A stretch of 42,998 bases of DNA from the NCBI GenBank assembly GCA_013288125.1, contig JABDCN010000012.1, positions 1 through 42,998 on the forward strand. Direction: 5' to 3'. The notes beneath the pieces were generated by a model. That model was not told where the DNA came from, did not search any database, and was given only the letters and a program-made list of their open reading frames with translations. Position numbers and translations under genes: made by a program. Shown here piece after piece: positions 26,947-35,383 of this stretch. Numbering within the stretch: position 1 is the stretch's first letter; every line of letters starts with the position of its first letter. The DNA is from Gammaproteobacteria bacterium. Its GTDB lineage: Bacteria; Pseudomonadota; Gammaproteobacteria; DSM-16500.

Positions 26947-27614
26947 AAATAAATTTCCTGACATGCCTGTGAATTCATTAGAGAATACATATCTTCCAAA
27001 AAGCTCCCTTTAAACAAAATATATTGGTGATTACCGCGATGCGGAATATTAAAACCAAGATTGGTATTTGTCACTTTAAAATGTCTAAATAAGCGCCTGA
27101 CGAGTAAAGTGCTATATCCAAAATAATAACGATAATGCGTTGTTGCTAAAGTTTGCATGCCCGCATACACAATCAAAGCATTCAGCAGATAAGGCATTTT
27201 GATTTCTGCTGAAATTAATAAACGAGTCCACTCGAGATAATCTTTTCTATAATTTTTACCAAGCAAACTCTCTACTCGATCTAAAGTAAGTAATTTTTCT
27301 GTTTCAAATGGGTGAGGACACAAGCGTACACTAGCGACCATTTCATCATGCAACCAAGCAGCATACACTTGACCATGCGCATCAAAGCAATCTTTACCAT
27401 CTTCATTCAATTCGGTCATCATATATGGTTTCTTTGCTTGATAATTTTTTTGTCTAAATTGTCCGAGCTGCCGCCACTCTTCATCGCTACTAATCTTACC
27501 AAATTGAATATCATCCGATTTCGGATGTTGAATAATTGATTTTGAAAACAGCTGAATAAAATTTTCATTCAGCTGTTTTTTTATCGTCGGAAATAGGAGG
27601 TTAGCAGCGCCCAT
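26943..27614 (-). CDS. FeeM/LuxI-fold N-acyl amino acid synthase-like acyltransferase
   Basis: The 223-residue protein resembles the GNAT-related autoinducer-synthase fold. It has EEWRQLGQFRQKNY (entry helix), MTELNEDGKDCFDAHGQVYA, ASVRLCPHPF, then LLTLDRVESLLG and LEWTRLLIS, with a C-terminal half typical of FeeM-type N-acyl amino acid synthases or exosortase-associated acyltransferases. Such enzymes join a fatty acyl group from acyl-carrier protein to an amine. No exosortase is visible. AAAGG lies nine bases before the ATG at 27614. It follows the diiron gene by 16 bases and overlaps the capA-like gene by ATGA. The fold call is recognition by eye; the substrate is unknown. Confidence 0.6.
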   Translation of the reverse strand: MGAANLLFPTIKKQLNENFIQLFSKSIIQHPKSDDIQFGKISSDEEWRQLGQFRQKNYQAKKPYMMTELNEDGKDCFDAHGQVYAAWLHDEMVASVRLCPHPFETEKLLTLDRVESLLGKNYRKDYLEWTRLLISAEIKMPYLLNALIVYAGMQTLATTHYRYYFGYSTLLVRRLFRHFKVTNTNLGFNIPHRGNHQYILFKGSFLEDMYSLMNSQACQEIYL

Positions 27615-27630
27615 CAATATAGGCCTTTTA

Positions 27631-28386
27631 TTATGCAGTTTTACTTATCATCTCTGCTGCTTTAATCGACTGGCTTACAACTTTTACGGCAGTGTAATCC
27701 GATTTAGATAATGTTTGATGATAGAGATCGATAAAATAGCCAACAAATATGCCATAAATATGATGAAGATGTTCAAACATTTTATTTTCATCTTTCTCAT
27801 TTTTAATCAGCGACGACAAAACATTCCAAACAAAATCATTATGCCCATCACGAATATCATGATCAACGTGTCCACGTGCACCCATTAAATTTTCTTTCCC
27901 AAATACACGTTCTAAATTATCTAACCAGATAGGCTGTGTTTTTCTTGTTGTATATTCGATAAAATAAGCGCTAACAATAGAAGCCATTGGACCTTCATGC
28001 TCTAACGTAAAATAAAAATATCCATTCAATAATTTAGTCGAAAATAAAAGTTCATATTGCTCATCTATTTCTGTCAACGTGATACCCGTTAATTTTTGCA
28101 AATCATTAGCAAACATTTTTCCATGCAACATTTCATCTTCTATATACTGCGCCCATAATTTAGCTAACTGAAGATCATGCTTAGTAAAATAATGAATGAC
28201 TAATGCATCAATCATACGTTTATGTTTTATTCTTAAAATGGTTTCTATGGTATGGCGTTTAAAATAATTCAAATCAATTAATTCACTGTCTTTCTGATAA
28301 TTAGCAAGAGGTGCATCTTGATAAAAGGCTGCAATCATTTTTTCTAAGGCCGCGTCTACACGTTCACGTAACTCATTTTCATGCAT
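27631..28386 (-). CDS. Heme-oxygenase-like diiron (TenA/UndA-type) protein
   Basis: The 251-residue all-helical protein has the metal-ligand pattern of the heme-oxygenase-like diiron oxidase superfamily: YIEDEMLHGKMF (E85, H88), LEHEGP (E131) and GHVDHDIRDGHND (candidates H176, D180 and H182). Members carry out oxygen-dependent chemistry such as fatty-acid decarboxylation to alkenes (UndA) or N-oxygenation; others are thiaminase-like. I chose the ATG at 28386 because GGGAG lies about nine bases upstream; a start 22 codons earlier is weaker. It is the first gene of the four-gene operon ending at 23622. Substrate and product are unknown. Confidence 0.7.
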   Translation of the reverse strand: MHENELRERVDAALEKMIAAFYQDAPLANYQKDSELIDLNYFKRHTIETILRIKHKRMIDALVIHYFTKHDLQLAKLWAQYIEDEMLHGKMFANDLQKLTGITLTEIDEQYELLFSTKLLNGYFYFTLEHEGPMASIVSAYFIEYTTRKTQPIWLDNLERVFGKENLMGARGHVDHDIRDGHNDFVWNVLSSLIKNEKDENKMFEHLHHIYGIFVGYFIDLYHQTLSKSDYTAVKVVSQSIKAAEMISKTA

Positions 28387-28521
28387 ACCATTCCACTCCC
28401 TTTTCTGTGGCGATTTCAGATAAAGAGAATAATAAACGATAAAGTGGAACAAGATGGTGACATGAAAGTAACAAAATTGTGGGAAAATTTAAGTTAATAC
28501 TATTAGTGCCTGGCACCTTTT

Positions 28522-29601
28522 TTATAAAGGAAAATACAGGTGAACTGTCGTACCAATGTTAATCTGACTGTTAATCGCAATCTTACCCTCATGCAATTCT
28601 ATGATAGACTTAACAATTGCCAAACCGAGTCCCAACCCACCTGTCTCAATTGAACGAGAGGAATCCACTCTAAAAAAACGATCAAATACTTTATTGAGGT
28701 ATTTTTCTTCAATCCCTATACCGGTATCACGAATTAAAATATAGACGTATTCAGGTATTGATGAAATCTGTATGTAAATTTCTCCATTATGCGGTGTATA
28801 ACGCAATGAGTTAGTAATAATATTACTCATTGCACGCCTAAATAATGTTGAATCAGCTTGAACCCTAACGTCACCAACACACTGAATACGAATATTATTC
28901 TCATGAATAATAGGCTCATAATAATCAATTATTTTTTTAATTTCAGTTTGACCACAAAGACTTGTTTTTTGTATTTTAAATTGCCCGTGATCTGCATGCG
29001 CAAGAAACAATAAACTTTCAATTAATTTTAAAAGATGCTGACATTCTTCCATATTCGATTCAAAAATAGTCTGCTGCTTTTCTTGAGAATAATTATTTAA
29101 CAAAGCAAGTTCATTAATACCAACTAAGTTATGAATTGGCGTACGCAACTCATGAGCGATATTCGCTGAAAATTGTGTCATCTGTAAAAATGATTTTTGT
29201 AATTTTTCCAGCATAAAATTATAAGATTCAGCCAAAGGCCTTAATTCGATAGGCATGTCATTAGGGTCAAATTTTTCAGTTAATGAATTAACAGTGACCA
29301 TTTTCATTTTATGAGAAAATTTTTGAATATATTTTATACTTTTGTTAGTAATTATTTTTGCAAAAATAACAGCGAGGATAACACTGACAATCAAGCTTAG
29401 CTCTAGTCGTTGCATACAAGCGCTAAAAAAATGATCTTGATAATCAATTTGATCTGCGTGATTAATTCTCTCAAGTGAGGGAAATAAAATACAAATCGCT
29501 AAACTAATGATAGTAATTGTTGTGAGGCTATAAACTAGAATAAGTCGATTAACAAGTGAAAGTGACCGTAAATTGATAAATCTACCTAATTTCCAAAACA
29601 T
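28522..29601 (-). CDS. Sensor histidine kinase, CusS/heavy-metal type
   Basis: The 359-residue kinase has two membrane segments (about 20-41 and 66-86) around a very short periplasmic loop of about 25 residues. A HAMP-like linker follows, then HisKA with SANIAHELRTPIHNL (phospho-accepting H150). The ATPase domain shows NIITNSLRYTP, DTGIGI, FDRFFRVDSSR and GGLGLGLAIVKSI. The short loop suggests it senses within the membrane or through a partner rather than binding a large ligand. Its start overlaps the response-regulator gene by 20 bases. Confidence 0.93.
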   Translation of the reverse strand: MFWKLGRFINLRSLSLVNRLILVYSLTTITIISLAICILFPSLERINHADQIDYQDHFFSACMQRLELSLIVSVILAVIFAKIITNKSIKYIQKFSHKMKMVTVNSLTEKFDPNDMPIELRPLAESYNFMLEKLQKSFLQMTQFSANIAHELRTPIHNLVGINELALLNNYSQEKQQTIFESNMEECQHLLKLIESLLFLAHADHGQFKIQKTSLCGQTEIKKIIDYYEPIIHENNIRIQCVGDVRVQADSTLFRRAMSNIITNSLRYTPHNGEIYIQISSIPEYVYILIRDTGIGIEEKYLNKVFDRFFRVDSSRSIETGGLGLGLAIVKSIIELHEGKIAINSQINIGTTVHLYFPL

Positions 29602-30256
29602 ATCCTACTCCTCTAATCGTATGGATGAGTTTTTTAGTAAAATTTCCATCGACTTTATCACGCAATCGTTTCATTGCCATATCAATTGTTTTTGTATCAC
29701 TATCAAAATTAATGTCCCAAACATGTTCGGCAATATAAGTACGTGATAACACTTCTCCTTGTTTTTTCATCAATAATAGTAACAACATAAATTCTTTGGC
29801 TGTAAGTGGAATATGCCGATCACTTCTAATGACTTTATGTTTCTGTATATCAATTTTAAGATCTGCTATTTGCATCAGATCAGACGATTGGGGTTGCTGA
29901 CGTCGTAATATAGTACGGATTCTCGCAACCAATTCTGAAAATGAAAATGGCTTGACTAAATAATCATCTGCCCCTAATTCAAGGCCTTTTATACGCTCAT
30001 TAATGGCATCACATGCGGTTAAAAAAACAATAAAAGTCTGTTGATTTGATTGTCGGATTGTTTTAATAATTGTCCAGCCGTCGTAATGCGGCAACATCAC
30101 ATCTAAAATAATAACATCATACTTATTTTGCATTGCATAAAATAAACCTTCTCGCCCATCATGAGCAACATCAGTGATAAAATAACTTTCTTGTAATGCT
30201 GTTTGCAAATATTTAGCTGTTTTTTTGTTATCTTCAATAATTAGTATGCGAGTCAT
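29582..30256 (-). CDS. OmpR-family response regulator, CusR-like
   Basis: The 224-residue regulator has a receiver domain (1-115) with the acidic pocket IIEDN, phospho-acceptor D52 in IILDVMLPHYDGW, and K in DDYLVKPFSFSEL. The winged-helix output domain (about 130-222) shows HIPLTAKEFMLLLLLM and IHTIRGVGYVLEIR. With the overlapping kinase it forms a two-component system of the heavy-metal/efflux type. The RND pump upstream and the acyl-synthase operon downstream are both plausible targets; the sequence does not decide between them. Confidence 0.93.
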   Translation of the reverse strand: MTRILIIEDNKKTAKYLQTALQESYFITDVAHDGREGLFYAMQNKYDVIILDVMLPHYDGWTIIKTIRQSNQQTFIVFLTACDAINERIKGLELGADDYLVKPFSFSELVARIRTILRRQQPQSSDLMQIADLKIDIQKHKVIRSDRHIPLTAKEFMLLLLLMKKQGEVLSRTYIAEHVWDINFDSDTKTIDMAMKRLRDKVDGNFTKKLIHTIRGVGYVLEIR

Positions 30257-30316
30257 TGGCTTATATTAATGAGTAAATTGGTACGCTAGAATATCGTATA
30301 TATATTAATATCGCTA

Positions 30317-30736
30317 CTACTCAATAAATGTTTCCACAGAAACATGGAATCGATCAGCAAGCTTTTTAATTTGATTAATATTAAGTTTACGTTTACCACT
30401 TAAAATTTCAGAAACGACCCCTTGACTGCCAATTTCAGGTAAATCAGATTGGTTAAGATTATTTTGTTCCATCAAAAATTTTAAGGCTTTAATCCCTGAT
30501 ATAGAGCTAATCTGATATTTTTTATGTTCATCATACATTGATATCATGTGACTAATGACATCAACAAGACCAATTAATTCATGATTCTCATCATCTCCAA
30601 CCATATCCAAAAAATGATCAAGTAAATTTGATAATCTCTCATAATCATTATCATTTAATGGCTCACGTATATTATGAGAAATATATTTCCAATGCTTGAT
30701 TGTATTTTTTAAATTATTTACTCGTAATGCTGACAT
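30317..30736 (-). CDS. higA: HigA-family helix-turn-helix antitoxin (partner toxin broken)
   Basis: The 139-residue protein has a family-typical acidic N-terminal half (DDENHELIGLVDVISHMI) and a C-terminal HTH with the strongly conserved LNQSDLPEIGSQGVVSEIL and SGKRKLNINQIKKLADRFHVS. HigA proteins bind HigB toxin and repress their operon. I chose the ATG at 30736 because GGAGA lies eight bases upstream and it starts two bases after the stop of the higB remnant; a longer frame from 30763 would overlap that remnant. With the toxin truncated, HigA may now serve as a plain repressor or protect against HigB toxins elsewhere. Confidence 0.88.
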   Translation of the reverse strand: MSALRVNNLKNTIKHWKYISHNIREPLNDNDYERLSNLLDHFLDMVGDDENHELIGLVDVISHMISMYDEHKKYQISSISGIKALKFLMEQNNLNQSDLPEIGSQGVVSEILSGKRKLNINQIKKLADRFHVSVETFIE

Positions 30737-30737
30737 T

Positions 30738-30821
30738 TTATCTTCTCCACTTTCCTGCATCATATTCTTTATGTGTTAATATATGACGGATATACACTTT
30801 TTGACGATTGATTGGAGCCCT
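30738..30821 (-). pseudogene. higB: Truncated higB toxin, C-terminal 27 codons
   Basis: In the frame just upstream of higA, 27 codons read APINRQKVYIRHILTHKEYD followed by AGKWRR and a stop. This is the characteristic C-terminus of RelE-like HigB mRNA interferases (VYxRHxLTHxEYDxGxW). A TAA lies in frame directly before it, and the N-terminal 70-80 residues with most of the active-site core are absent. The position fits the normal toxin-first higBA order. Confidence 0.75.
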
Positions 30822-30901
30822 TTATTTTTTAAATGGGGTCAGGCTGTTCATTTTTTCTTTAATAACTTAACCGCTCCAACGATAAGCGTTCCGCGATTAG
30901 G

Positions 30902-31075
30902 TCAATAAGTCACCGGACTAATCATTTGCGCTGCCGTAGTTGCGGCTTGATGACTACCAGCTTGATTTGGCACCACAGGAACATTTCGCATATCAGCAGA
31001 ATCATGAGAGGTTGGTCCTGATGAACAGCTTCCCAATGTTAAACATACTAAACACAACAATATAAATTTTTCCAT
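30902..31075 (-). CDS. Small secreted lipoprotein
   Basis: This 57-residue protein has a lipoprotein signal: MEKFILLCLVCLTLGSC, with lipobox LGSC and acylated Cys at 17. The mature part of about 40 residues is Ser/Thr/Ala-rich, ending AATTAAQMISPVTY. AAGGAG lies seven bases before the ATG, which fixes this start over longer frames. It begins ten bases after the end of the RND permease gene, so it belongs to that operon. It may be an accessory subunit of the pump, which is inference; no family is recognised. Confidence 0.72.
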   Translation of the reverse strand: MEKFILLCLVCLTLGSCSSGPTSHDSADMRNVPVVPNQAGSHQAATTAAQMISPVTY

Positions 31076-31085
31076 CACATTCTCC

Positions 31086-34000
31086 TTAAGTAATAGGTTC
31101 ATCTGCCAAATCATCATCTAACGCTTGTTTATGCGAATGATCAGCAGCCAGAAATAAATAAACTGCTGGCACAACAAACAAAGTAAATAATGTACCAATT
31201 GCAATGCCGGTTGCAATCACTAATCCAATATTATACCGACTCACAGCACCTGCACCACTTGCATTAATTAATGGAATCACACCCAGTACCATCGCAACGG
31301 TTGTCATTAAAATAGGACGTAAACGAATCGCAGCGGCCATTTGCACGGCTTCCCTTTTTTTCTTTCCTTCTGCTTGCAAATCATTTGCAAATTGCACGAT
31401 AAGAATACCATGTTTACTGATTAATCCGATGAGCGTCACTAATCCTACTTCAGAATAAATATTTAAACTCGCCCCTCCAACACCTAAACTAATAAAAATC
31501 ATTGCCCCGCAAATTGACATGGGAACACTAATCAATACAATCAAAGGATCACGAAAACTTTCAAATAATGCAGCGAGCGAAAGAAAAATCATGATTAACG
31601 CAAAAAAGAAAGTGAAGATAAGTGTCGCACCTTCCCTAATATATTGGCGAGATTGTGCTGCATAATCGATCGTATATCCTTGCGGTAAAATAGTCGTCGC
31701 AATTTCTTTTAGTTTCGCTAAGGCATCACCCATCGTAATACCTGGAAATGCAATAGCAGAAATCGTCGCCGAATTTAATTGTTGAAAATGATTCAACGAT
31801 TCCGGCATGACAGTTGTTTTTAACGATGCAATCGTTGATAAAGGTATTGATTCGCCACTTGCTGTTTTAATGTAATAATCCAACACACTTTTGCTATTCA
31901 AACGTGACATGCGTATGGTTTGCGGAATCACTTGATAAGATCGTCCCGCATAATTGAAATAATTGATATAGCCCTGACTTAAAGCAAAACCTAATACATT
32001 ACCGACATCTTGCATCGTCAAACCAAATTGCGAAATTTTATTTCTATCTAATAAAATCGTTGTTTGTGCCTTATCTATTTTTAAATCTGGATCAATATAC
32101 ATAAATAAACCAGTCGCGCGCGCTTTATCAACCAATAATTTTGTCACTGCGTTGAGATCATTAAAATCATTTGTTGTTGTGATAACAAATTGAATAGGTA
32201 AACCACTTCCGCCTCCCGGCAAAGAAGGTAATTGAAATGCAGCAATTTTTCCGCCTGTAATTTGATTCAAATCATTTTGTACTAACGGTTGTATTTCATT
32301 ACTGGTACGCGTTCTTTCATCCCAAGGCTTTAATACCATACCAACGATACTAACATTTAATCCATTTGCACCATCAATTTGAAAGGAATGCGCAAATTCA
32401 GGAAATTTTTTATAAATACTATAAATTTGATCTGAATATAACTTTGTCTGATAAATAGTCGCATTCGGAGCACCTGTTAATTGCGCAATGATAATCCCTT
32501 GATCTTCTTGTGGTGCTAATTCAGATTTTGATGTCACAAAAAGAAAATAATTGCTTAAAAAAATTATCGCAGCAAATACGCCAATCACAGGCAAAAAATC
32601 AAGCGCATGATGTAAAGTTCTTTCATAAGCTTGTTCTAATTTTTTAAATTGTTTATCGACATAATGAATAAAAGAACGTTTTGATTTATCCGTATCTGGT
32701 TTTAAAAATTTAGAACACATCATGGGAGATAAAGTTAATGCAATAATAGCGGAAATCGTCACTGCACCTGCTAGTGTAAATGCAAATTCAGTAAATAAAG
32801 CGCCGGTTAATCCGCCCATAAAACCAATTGGCAAGTAAACCGCGATTAAAACAACAGTAATCGCAACAATCGGGCCTGCTAATTCTCTTGCACCCAACAA
32901 CGCAGATTGCACGACAGATTTACCTTCTTCCATAAGCCGCTGCACGTTTTCAACAACAATAATCGCATCATCAACAACTAATCCAATCGCTAATACAAGC
33001 GCTAATAAGGTTAATAAATTGATAGAATAATGGAGCATCAACATAATGAAAAACGCGCCGATAATGGATAACGGTATTGCAATCAAAGGAATTAAAACAG
33101 AACGAAGTGAGCCGAGAAATAAATAAATCACGATACTCACAATCAAAAAGGCTTCTAACAATGATTTAATCACTTCATGTATTGAGCTATGAACATAAGC
33201 ACTCGCATCATAAACAATGTTACCTTCTAATCCTTTAGGAAATTGTTGTTGGATTTCAGGAAAGACTTGGCGAACATTATTGATGACTGATAATAAATTT
33301 GCACTCGGTGCCAATTTAATCCCAATATAAACGGCGGATTTACCATCGAAACTGACGGAAGAATCGTAATTTTGCGCACCTAATGAAACTGTGCTGACAT
33401 CACCTAAACGTACTAAAATATTATTTCTGGATTTAATCACCATATTGCGAAATTGGTCGACTGTCACAAGTCCTGTGTCAGCTGTTAGATTAACTGTCAC
33501 CATCCTGCCATCAGTACGCCCCACCGCAGAAATAAAATCATTATTAGCTAAAGCATTTGCCACATCATTTGCGGTGACACCAAATCCTGCCATCTTCACA
33601 GGATCTAACCACGCACGCAAAGCAAATTGCCGACTCCCTAAAATTTCTGCTGTTTGCACACCATTAATCGCTTGTAATTTTGGTTGCACAACACGAATTA
33701 AATAATCTGTAATTTGATTATTAGGAATGACATCGCTATAAAATCCCATATACATCGAATCAATGGTTTCACCAATAGCAACAGAAAGAACGGGTTGCTG
33801 AGAATTTTTCGGTAATTGATTTAATACAGCAGTGACTTTTGTTGTAATATCAGATAACGCTTTCAGTGGATCATAATTTAAAAGCAAATTGACTTGTATA
33901 TTACTCGTGCCTTGCGTACTCGTCGATGTCATATAATCAATGCCATTAGCTTGGGCAATCGAATTTTCCATCGGCGTTGTAATGAAACCTGCAACCGTTG

Positions 34001-34169
34001 CAGGACTAGCACCCGTATACGTTGTAATCACACTAACAACAGCATTTTGTGTAAAAGGATATTGCATGATCGGCAAACCAAAAATCGCGCGTAATCCCAA
34101 TACAAAAATAATGAGACTGACAACTGTCGCAAGCACTGGCCGTTTGATAAATAAATCAGTAAAAACCAT
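31086..34169 (-). CDS. RND multidrug efflux permease (HAE1/AcrB type)
   Basis: This 1027-residue inner-membrane pump has full AcrB-like length, starting MVFTDLFIKRPVLATVVSL. The proton-relay Asp pair is in LALVLAIGLVVDDAIIVVEN, and a second TM bundle ends GLISKHGILIVQFANDLQAEG and RLRPILMTTVAMVLGVIPL. It exports drugs or toxic organics using the proton gradient, together with the adaptor and outer-membrane factor encoded just upstream. Its ATG overlaps the adaptor stop (TAATG), implying coupling. Substrate range cannot be read from sequence. Confidence 0.94.
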   Translation of the reverse strand: MVFTDLFIKRPVLATVVSLIIFVLGLRAIFGLPIMQYPFTQNAVVSVITTYTGASPATVAGFITTPMENSIAQANGIDYMTSTSTQGTSNIQVNLLLNYDPLKALSDITTKVTAVLNQLPKNSQQPVLSVAIGETIDSMYMGFYSDVIPNNQITDYLIRVVQPKLQAINGVQTAEILGSRQFALRAWLDPVKMAGFGVTANDVANALANNDFISAVGRTDGRMVTVNLTADTGLVTVDQFRNMVIKSRNNILVRLGDVSTVSLGAQNYDSSVSFDGKSAVYIGIKLAPSANLLSVINNVRQVFPEIQQQFPKGLEGNIVYDASAYVHSSIHEVIKSLLEAFLIVSIVIYLFLGSLRSVLIPLIAIPLSIIGAFFIMLMLHYSINLLTLLALVLAIGLVVDDAIIVVENVQRLMEEGKSVVQSALLGARELAGPIVAITVVLIAVYLPIGFMGGLTGALFTEFAFTLAGAVTISAIIALTLSPMMCSKFLKPDTDKSKRSFIHYVDKQFKKLEQAYERTLHHALDFLPVIGVFAAIIFLSNYFLFVTSKSELAPQEDQGIIIAQLTGAPNATIYQTKLYSDQIYSIYKKFPEFAHSFQIDGANGLNVSIVGMVLKPWDERTRTSNEIQPLVQNDLNQITGGKIAAFQLPSLPGGGSGLPIQFVITTTNDFNDLNAVTKLLVDKARATGLFMYIDPDLKIDKAQTTILLDRNKISQFGLTMQDVGNVLGFALSQGYINYFNYAGRSYQVIPQTIRMSRLNSKSVLDYYIKTASGESIPLSTIASLKTTVMPESLNHFQQLNSATISAIAFPGITMGDALAKLKEIATTILPQGYTIDYAAQSRQYIREGATLIFTFFFALIMIFLSLAALFESFRDPLIVLISVPMSICGAMIFISLGVGGASLNIYSEVGLVTLIGLISKHGILIVQFANDLQAEGKKKREAVQMAAAIRLRPILMTTVAMVLGVIPLINASGAGAVSRYNIGLVIATGIAIGTLFTLFVVPAVYLFLAADHSHKQALDDDLADEPIT

Positions 34170-35383
34170 TATTCTTCACCATTACCGACAGTGGGATGAG
34201 GATTATTATCTGGCTCGACTGAATTATTAATTGCAACTCGGCTGCCATTTTTAATTTTAACTTGACCGCTTGTCACCACCATGTCTCCTTTTTTCAATCC
34301 CTTCAAAATAACCACTTGATCACCGCGTGTATCACCCGTTGTGACAAACACTTGTTGTGCCGTTAAGATGGGTTTGCCGTGCTTATCTTTTCCTTCTTTC
34401 TTGATCACATAAACAATATCACCATAAGAATTAAATGCGACCGCTGCTTGCGGTAATGTCAGATAAGATAATTTACTGCCAGAATTAACTTCTACTTCCG
34501 CGAACATACCTGGTGTTAATTCATATTGATGATTAGAGAAAGTTGCTTCAACTTCTACGTTACGTGTATTTTCATCAATCACTGGATTTATCGTTGTAAT
34601 TTTACCGTGATAAATTCGTTTTAAATGACTATTCGTTAATGTGACGATTTGTCCTGTTTTTAATTCAGATAATTGTTGTTGTGGCACGTAAAAATCAACA
34701 TAAATCGGATCCAACGCTTGTAGTGTCACAATACTATCACCTACATTAACATACTGACCGAGATTCACATTTCTAATGCCTAATCGACCTGTAAATGGCG
34801 CACGTATTGATTTTTTTTCAACCGTTGCAGCTTGCTGCATCACTTGTCCCGCAAAATTTTGAAAATTATATTTATCATTATCTACCGTTTGTTTGCTAAC
34901 AGCTTCTACATGATATTGCGCAAGATCACGATGATAAGTAATTTTAGCGAGCATTTTGCTGGCTTGTAATGCTTTTAATTGTCCTATTTCAGCATCTGCA
35001 TTTAATTGTACGAGTAATTGACCTTGTTTAACGATACTACCCGGTGTGAAATAAATCGATTGCACAAGACCTGCCAAAGACGTTGTCACATTAACTCCTT
35101 GAACCGCGCGCAAACTTGCGACTGCCTTGACATGTGGTTGCCAAGGTTGATAATCAATTGTAATCGCTGAAACTGTTACAGGTGGCGGGCCTGATGCAAG
35201 AAAATGATCCATTAATAATGTTTGAAACATTTTCCAAAGAAAAATAGCACTAAATAAAATGCCCAGTGAGATCAGCATCATTTTCATTGGTTTATTCTTT
35301 GGGTCGCTCATTAATTTATTGATATACTTGCTCATCGGATAATTCTTTAGCTTGTTAATGAACTTATTCATTAGATTATTCAT
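34169..35383 (-). CDS. RND periplasmic adaptor (membrane fusion protein)
   Basis: The 404-residue adaptor has a membrane anchor (about residues 35-55) and a biotinyl-lipoyl half (VQSIYFTPGSIVKQGQLLVQ, matched by KKSIRAPFTGRLGIRNVNLG and QYVNVGDSIVTLQ). A short helical hairpin, a beta-barrel (DPIYVDFYVPQQQLSEL) and a membrane-proximal domain follow. The cytosolic N-terminus is oddly repetitive and basic (MNKFINKLKNYPMSKYINKL). I chose the ATG at 35383 because AAAGGA lies six bases upstream and it forms ATGA with the stop of the outer-membrane-factor gene. Confidence 0.92.
   Translation of the reverse strand: MNNLMNKFINKLKNYPMSKYINKLMSDPKNKPMKMMLISLGILFSAIFLWKMFQTLLMDHFLASGPPPVTVSAITIDYQPWQPHVKAVASLRAVQGVNVTTSLAGLVQSIYFTPGSIVKQGQLLVQLNADAEIGQLKALQASKMLAKITYHRDLAQYHVEAVSKQTVDNDKYNFQNFAGQVMQQAATVEKKSIRAPFTGRLGIRNVNLGQYVNVGDSIVTLQALDPIYVDFYVPQQQLSELKTGQIVTLTNSHLKRIYHGKITTINPVIDENTRNVEVEATFSNHQYELTPGMFAEVEVNSGSKLSYLTLPQAAVAFNSYGDIVYVIKKEGKDKHGKPILTAQQVFVTTGDTRGDQVVILKGLKKGDMVVTSGQVKIKNGSRVAINNSVEPDNNPHPTVGNGEE

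Noticed and set aside
26943-27614. Exosortase/PEP-CTERM-associated acyltransferase
   Set aside because: This is a real alternative for the fold, but no exosortase or PEP-CTERM protein is in the window, so the FeeM-like wording was preferred.
30871-30896. Terminator after the small lipoprotein gene
   Set aside because: A short AACG/CGTT stem with an internal loop is present, but it is weak and has no following T-run on the minus strand.
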